Under the pieces are notes generated by a model, which worked only from the letters and a program-made list of their open reading frames with translations, searched no databases and was not told where the DNA came from. Below, one piece after another: positions 60,038-64,000 of a stretch of 64,000 nucleotides of DNA (the first letter of the stretch is position 1; each line of letters opens with the position of its first letter). The stretch is taken from assembly GCA_002897695.1 (NCBI GenBank), contig BDTG01000033.1, forward strand, positions 60,304 to 124,303, given 5' to 3'. Source of the stretch: a bacterium BMS3Abin14. GTDB lineage: Bacteria; BMS3Abin14. The position numbers were made by a program, and so were the translations under genes.

Positions 60038-62281
60038 TCAATACTGCCGTTCACAGGACTCCCTTTTCACGGGAGAGCACGGCTCCCAGTAGGTCCCCGG
60101 GGCCCGGTCAGGCCCCTTTTCCAGAAACCGTCTGCCCGTCAGCCTGGCCCCAAGCGCGGTGGGCCACAGAACCCCATAATAACCCAATGCCAGGCAAAGC
60201 GTGAAAACCCGGCGACCCACGGCGGATGATATACGGCCCCAGTACCGGTGAACGGGGGCCAGAATCCCCGGGAGGAAGAACCCCGCCCCTGCCAGAAACC
60301 CTCCAATGACGATCAGGGTCCACCAGAAAGGGAGGGAGAACCTCCAGCGGAGCACGAGGGACATCACTACCAGACCCAAACCTGTGGAAATACCGAAGAT
60401 CCGGAGATGCCTTTCCCCGGCCGTCCGGCAGGCTGTTTCGGCAATCTCCCCCGGGTCTTTCAGGTCGCTCTGGTCCTCCTTGTCGAGGAGGAAAGGGCCG
60501 ATGACCATTGCATCCATCCCCGTGACCATGAAGCATCGGAATGCTTCCTCCGGGGTGCAGACCATGGGCTCACCCCGGACGTTGAAGGATGTGTTCAGAA
60601 GGAGGGGACAGCCTGTCTTTTTCTCGAACGCGGATAACAGACCGGCAAACAGCGGGTTGTTTCTTCCCTCTACCGTCTGTACCCGGGCCGAGCCGTCCAC
60701 ATGGGTTACGGCAGGTATGTCGGACCTGACAGCCCGGAGCCTGTCGAGCCCGCTCAGGGACATCTCCTCCTCCGTCAGGCGCTTCAAGTGCTCAACCCCG
60801 ATCGGAAACACTTTGAGCATGTAGGGGCTGTCGGATTTCATGTTAAAATACACGGCCGCCTTTTCCGCGAGGATGGAAGGGGCGAAGGGGCGGAACCCTT
60901 CCCGGAACTTGACATCCCGGTTGATTCGCGCCTGTACTTCCGGGCGCCTTGCATCGGCCAGGATGGACCTGTTTCCCAACGCCCTGGGCCCGAACTCCAT
61001 CCGGCCCTGGAACCAGCCGACCACGCAGCCCTGTTCAATAAGAGCCGTGACCTTGTCCAGCAGTTCCGGCTCCTCCATTCTCTGGAAGGCAGCCCCGAGG
61101 CGATCCAATTCCCGCTCTACATGTTCCCCATCAAAACACGGGCCCAGCAGCGCCCCGGACATGCTGTCTTTGATCCCATCGGTCTCCCGTTCCCTGTCCA
61201 TGTACTGGTGCCACCCATACAAAGCCGCGCCGAGTGCGGATCCGGCGTCTCCCGCGGCCGGCTGAATCCATATTTCATCGAAGACACCCTCACGTTCCAG
61301 TTTACCGTTGGCCACAGAGTTAAGCGCCACGCCACCTGACATCACCAACTTTGCCAGTCCTGTCTCCCGTTTGACGAACCGGGCCATCCGCAGGATCACC
61401 TCCTCGGCAACCTCCTGTACAGATCTGGCGAGGTCCATGTCAATCCGACGGATGGCGGATCCCGGAACCCGCGGTAAAGCCCCGAAGAGAGCATGAAAAC
61501 GGCGGCTGGTCATGGTCAGGCCGGAACAGTAATCGAAATATTCCATGTTGAGCCTGAAGGACCCGTCTTCCCGAAGGTCCATGAGTTCGGTGAGGATAAT
61601 ATCCTTGTATACGGGCTCCCCGTAAGGGGCCAGGCCCATCATCTTGTACTCGCCGGAGTTTATCGCAAACCCGGTGAAAACGGTGAACGCTGAATAGAGC
61701 AGGCCGAGGGAATGGGGAAACCGCAGTTCCCCCACTATTTCTATCCTGTTTCCCTCCCCCGTCCCGTAACTTGCCGTCGCCCATTCACCCACACCGTCCA
61801 TGGTGAGTATTGCTGCGGCCTCAAACGGGGAGGGAAAGAAAGCCGCCGCCGCGTGGGACTGGTGGTGGGAAGGGAAGATGATCCGCCCGGTAAACCCTGT
61901 CTCCTTCCGGATAATGTCCTTGATCCACAGTTTTTGCCGAAGCCAGGCGGGAATCGCCTGCCGAAACTGCCGCAGCCCTCTGGGCGCATAGGCAAAAAAC
62001 GTTTCCAGCAGGCGCTCGAAGTGAATGAACGGCTTTTCATGGAAGGCGATCAGGTCCAGGGATTCGGGAGTCACTCCGCCCTCTTCCATGCAGTAACGGA
62101 TAGCGCTTTCGGGAAAGCGCAGGTCATGTTTCACCCTGGAAAAACGTTCCTCCTGGACCGCGGCCACGACTTTTCCGTCACAGACCAGTGACGCAGCGCT
62201 GTCGTGGTAAAAAGCGGAGATACCAAGGATATTTACCGGATGCCCACTCTCAACAGGATTTTCAGGCCACTTCCCTTTCAT
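60038..62281 (-). CDS. carbamoyltransferase with fused C-terminal membrane domain
   Basis: About 747 residues. NodU/CmcH/TobZ-type carbamoyltransferase: an N-terminal Kae1-like domain (ILGISAFYHDSAASLVCDGK; histidines in SHHQSHAAAAF) and a C-terminal YrdC-like-linked part (FGPRALGNRSILADAR, LNTSFNVRGEPMVCTPEEAF). Residues from about 630 form an extra domain with two or three membrane helices resembling SxtJ, so a carbamoyltransferase-SxtJ fusion is likely. Start uncertain: ATG at 62281 or GTG at 62287. Transfers carbamoyl from carbamoyl phosphate to a hydroxyl, probably of an exported glycan or lipid. Confidence 0.88.
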   Translation of the reverse strand: MKGKWPENPVESGHPVNILGISAFYHDSAASLVCDGKVVAAVQEERFSRVKHDLRFPESAIRYCMEEGGVTPESLDLIAFHEKPFIHFERLLETFFAYAPRGLRQFRQAIPAWLRQKLWIKDIIRKETGFTGRIIFPSHHQSHAAAAFFPSPFEAAAILTMDGVGEWATASYGTGEGNRIEIVGELRFPHSLGLLYSAFTVFTGFAINSGEYKMMGLAPYGEPVYKDIILTELMDLREDGSFRLNMEYFDYCSGLTMTSRRFHALFGALPRVPGSAIRRIDMDLARSVQEVAEEVILRMARFVKRETGLAKLVMSGGVALNSVANGKLEREGVFDEIWIQPAAGDAGSALGAALYGWHQYMDRERETDGIKDSMSGALLGPCFDGEHVERELDRLGAAFQRMEEPELLDKVTALIEQGCVVGWFQGRMEFGPRALGNRSILADARRPEVQARINRDVKFREGFRPFAPSILAEKAAVYFNMKSDSPYMLKVFPIGVEHLKRLTEEEMSLSGLDRLRAVRSDIPAVTHVDGSARVQTVEGRNNPLFAGLLSAFEKKTGCPLLLNTSFNVRGEPMVCTPEEAFRCFMVTGMDAMVIGPFLLDKEDQSDLKDPGEIAETACRTAGERHLRIFGISTGLGLVVMSLVLRWRFSLPFWWTLIVIGGFLAGAGFFLPGILAPVHRYWGRISSAVGRRVFTLCLALGYYGVLWPTALGARLTGRRFLEKGPDRAPGTYWEPCSPVKRESCERQY

Positions 62282-62287
62282 GGTCAC

Positions 62288-62567
62288 AATCTAACAGAAA
62301 ATAGGGGGCAAGAGGAAGGATCGCGTAGGAGCCTTTGGGTATGGGTGCACGGAGGCATAGGTGCATGGGAGCGTGGGTGAGGAGGAGCGTGGGCGAGCGG
62401 AAACAGGGGACTCTAGGGCACAGGGACCTGGAGACGCGGAGAGCTTATGCCTGTCACGGCGACAAAGCAGATTATTTCACCACCCGTTCGTCACGCTTCA
62501 GCGTGACTCACTGGAGTCAGGTCACGGAGGAAGGACTAATCCCCTCCATGTCAGAAAACCGTAAATA
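62288..62567. repeat. repeat-rich gap left of higBA
   Basis: About 280 bases without a gene. It holds GGGTGCACGGAGGCATAGGTGC-like words of the GGGAGYATGGG family (62330-62405) and TCACCACCCGTTCGTCAC...GTCACGGAGGAAGG (62475-62534), the left copy of a direct repeat also found right of higBA. The left copy has a 26-base palindromic insertion. Confidence 0.6.
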
Positions 62568-62894
62568 CTAACCGTTCACGCCCCTGGCGAGACCTGGCAG
62601 GAGTTTGATTTTCCGAATCACTTTTGCGGAAGGCGAATGGCTGACGTGATACAGGTCCCACGCAAGCTGCAGGTTGAGCCAGAACTGCGCCTCCATGCCG
62701 AACAGACGCTCCAGTCTCAGCGCGGTATCAGGGGTTACACCCCGCTTTCCATGGATCAGTTCATTGATCCGGGGATAGGAAACCCCAAGCCTCTCCGCCA
62801 GTTCGACCTGTGTCATCTTTAGCGGCTCGAGAAATTCTTCAAAGAGCATCTCACCCGGATGCGTCGGCGGTCCGTACTTCGGTACGCGAACCAT
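62568..62894 (-). CDS. higA: HigA-type antitoxin
   Basis: 108 residues, XRE-family helix-turn-helix of the HigA type. HPGEMLFEEFLEPLKMTQVE and GVSYPRINELIHGKRGVTPD are characteristic. Expected to neutralise HigB and repress the operon. It follows higB by 12 bases, the normal higBA order with the toxin first. Confidence 0.92.
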   Translation of the reverse strand: MVRVPKYGPPTHPGEMLFEEFLEPLKMTQVELAERLGVSYPRINELIHGKRGVTPDTALRLERLFGMEAQFWLNLQLAWDLYHVSHSPSAKVIRKIKLLPGLARGVNG

Positions 62895-62906
62895 GATTTT
62901 CCTCCA

Positions 62907-63206
62907 TCATCTGTCGTGGTAATCCGTTATCTCAACCCGCACTGGCCCATCCTCGGACCAGATAAAGCAAACACGGTACTGATCGTTAATCCTTATGCTG
63001 TGTTGTCCAGCCCGTTTCCCTTTAAGTGCTTCAAACCTGTTGCCGGGAGGAATTCGGAGCGAACCCAAGACAACCACAGCGTTGAGTTGGTCCAGCTTCC
63101 GCCCTGCCACACTCCAGAGGCCCTGAGGACAAATTCTTCGGGCTTCCCGGGAATTCTTTCGGTCAAAAATATCCTCTGTGCCCCTGTCAAAGAAAGACTT
63201 TATCAC
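62907..63206 (-). CDS. higB: HigB-type toxin
   Basis: 99 residues, HigB (RelE superfamily) mRNA endonuclease. MIKSFFDRGTEDIFDRKNSR, LRIPPGNRFEALKG and YRVCFIWSEDGP are typical. GTG start with GGAG upstream. Upstream, TATAACGGATAACGATATA contains two ATAACG words near a TATAAAAT box and could be the HigA operator; this is tentative. Confidence 0.9.
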   Translation of the reverse strand: MIKSFFDRGTEDIFDRKNSREARRICPQGLWSVAGRKLDQLNAVVVLGSLRIPPGNRFEALKGKRAGQHSIRINDQYRVCFIWSEDGPVRVEITDYHDR

Positions 63207-63776
63207 TTCATGAGGTCTCCGCGCATCACAGCGTTTGAAATTATTTTATAACGGATAACGATATACATGTCAAATATCCAACGCCGCTCATGTCATTACG
63301 CCGGAGCCGTTTCTGTCATTGCGCCTGTCCCCCATAGCTCTTGACCTCCGACCTGTCATCCGGCTTGTCCACCATAGCTTCAGCGACGGTTGAAGCTTTA
63401 GCGGAGGATGAAGTTTTAACGAAGGAGGTTCAGCGAAGGGGGAAGCGATCCCATACGACCAAAGGGAGCGCGCCCACGGACGAAGCCTTATTTAACAGGG
63501 ATGAAGGGGATAGAGGGGATAAAGCCAAGCTTAAAACCCCATTTTCACCACCCGTTCGTCACGGAGGAAGGCGTATCCCCTCACCCAACCGCTCCTAAAC
63601 CAGGAGCGGGATTTCCTTGAAATCGGCTGGTTATCCTTGCGGCCTGGATAAAAGTTCACTTTCATCCAGGACAACAAGGATGAACAGCAACTTGGGTGAA
63701 GGGACATGAAAAATTCAAACAATATCCTTTAAGGTGTTGAACGAGGAGTGGGATAGGATACCCTGGGGCTCTGGAC
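63207..63776. repeat. repeat-rich region right of higBA
   Basis: About 570 bases without a convincing gene. Contains TGTCATTACGCCGG/GTCATTGCGC words, ATAGCTTCAGCGACGG...GAAGCTTTAGCGGAGG (63375-63410), AGGGATGAAGGGGATAGAGGGGATAAAG, and TTTTCACCACCCGTTCGTCACGGAGGAAGG (63542-63571), the right copy of the repeat flanking higBA. Confidence 0.6.
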
Positions 63777-64000
63777 TCATTCTGCCGCAGGCAGAATGTA
63801 GCCGAGCGTCTGCCCGTACTCAACCCGGTCCCGCTCCTCGGCAACGAAGGTAGCGAGCACCCCGTCCCGGGGGGCCTTGACCGTGTAGGTCTCCCCGTGG
63901 CGATCCTCCAGGGTCACAAGGTCCTGCCCCTCGGCAACCTCGTCGCCGGGCTTCGCGAACCACTCCGTGACCTCCAGCCGCCCAGGGTCCTCCGCCAGGC
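63777..64000 (-). CDS. lipoyl/biotinyl-fold domain protein, 3' part only
   Basis: The last 73 codons of a gene whose start lies beyond the window. The readable part forms one barrel-sandwich domain: VTEWFAKPGDEVAEGQDLVT, then TVKAPRDGVLATFVAEERDR and GQTLGYI. The hairpin position that normally carries the modified Lys reads EDRHGE, so no lipoyl or biotin attachment lysine is visible. It may be an unmodified lipoyl-like domain or the end of a longer carrier or efflux-type protein. Confidence 0.7.
   Translation of the reverse strand, partial: LAEDPGRLEVTEWFAKPGDEVAEGQDLVTLEDRHGETYTVKAPRDGVLATFVAEERDRVEYGQTLGYILPAAE

Overview
The window looks like a chromosomal stretch of an uncultured, GC-rich Desulfobacterota/Desulfuromonadia-type (Geobacter-like) bacterium. 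This is inferred from a pilB-pilT-pilC-pilS-pilR-pilA locus in the Geobacter order, sigma-54 activators, a radical SAM/SPASM/PqqD cassette of the GeoRSP type, a selenium-type cysteine desulfurase/Se-S carrier/YedE group and a multiheme c-type cytochrome. No rRNA, tRNA, CRISPR array, transposase or phage gene was seen. Almost every gene is on the minus strand; the one clear plus-strand operon is at 57.9-60.0 kb.

Region by region. 0-8.2 kb: type IV pilus operon, with pilA behind its own sigma-54 promoter. 8.3-10.2 kb: aroE and ribF. 10.3-15.8 kb: selenium-type genes (DUF3343 Se/S carrier, cysteine desulfurase, YedE transporter) around a three-gene GeoRSP peptide-modification cassette. 15.9-21.6 kb: a polyferredoxin with two orphan solute-binding proteins, a HEAT lipoprotein, a carboxypeptidase-regulatory-like (CarbReg) lipoprotein and an ethylbenzene-dehydrogenase-like haem protein. 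21.9-26.0 kb: a sigma-54 two-component system with a ResB-like cytochrome c biogenesis protein. 26.1-41.7 kb: a tightly overlapping array of exported proteins (CarbReg repeat proteins alternating with NosD-like beta-helix proteins) with a second polyferredoxin, a Tat-exported DUF362 protein, another orphan binding protein, a membrane-embedded spermidine-synthase-like enzyme and an FG-GAP/ASPIC protein.

41.9-47.8 kb: a YraQ-type permease, an FmdE-domain protein, a degenerate AAA protein, a UbiU/UbiV-like pair of U32 proteins, a tetrapyrrole methylase and a sixth CarbReg lipoprotein, behind a sigma-54-like promoter and a terminator/attenuator. 48.2-57.4 kb: a second sigma-54 two-component system downstream of a thioredoxin-decahaem cytochrome, TlpA-like protein, NHL propeller protein, GNA1162/CsgG-like lipoprotein and outer-membrane beta-barrel, which together look like a trans-envelope electron or assembly module. 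57.9-62.3 kb: SGNH hydrolase, DUF5989 and carbamoyltransferase. 62.6-63.2 kb: a higBA toxin-antitoxin pair between direct repeats. The window ends in the 3' part of a lipoyl/biotinyl-fold gene.

The best candidate for something undescribed is the 26-41 kb exported array. It contains a previously easy-to-miss 20-residue gene (34677-34739) with a near-perfect ribosome binding site, an ATGA overlap with the spermidine-synthase-like gene, and a strong intrinsic terminator starting 4 nt after its stop. It could be a modified-peptide precursor or a leader peptide controlling the downstream surface genes; both are inference. Intergenic spaces are filled by several families of dispersed imperfect repeats.
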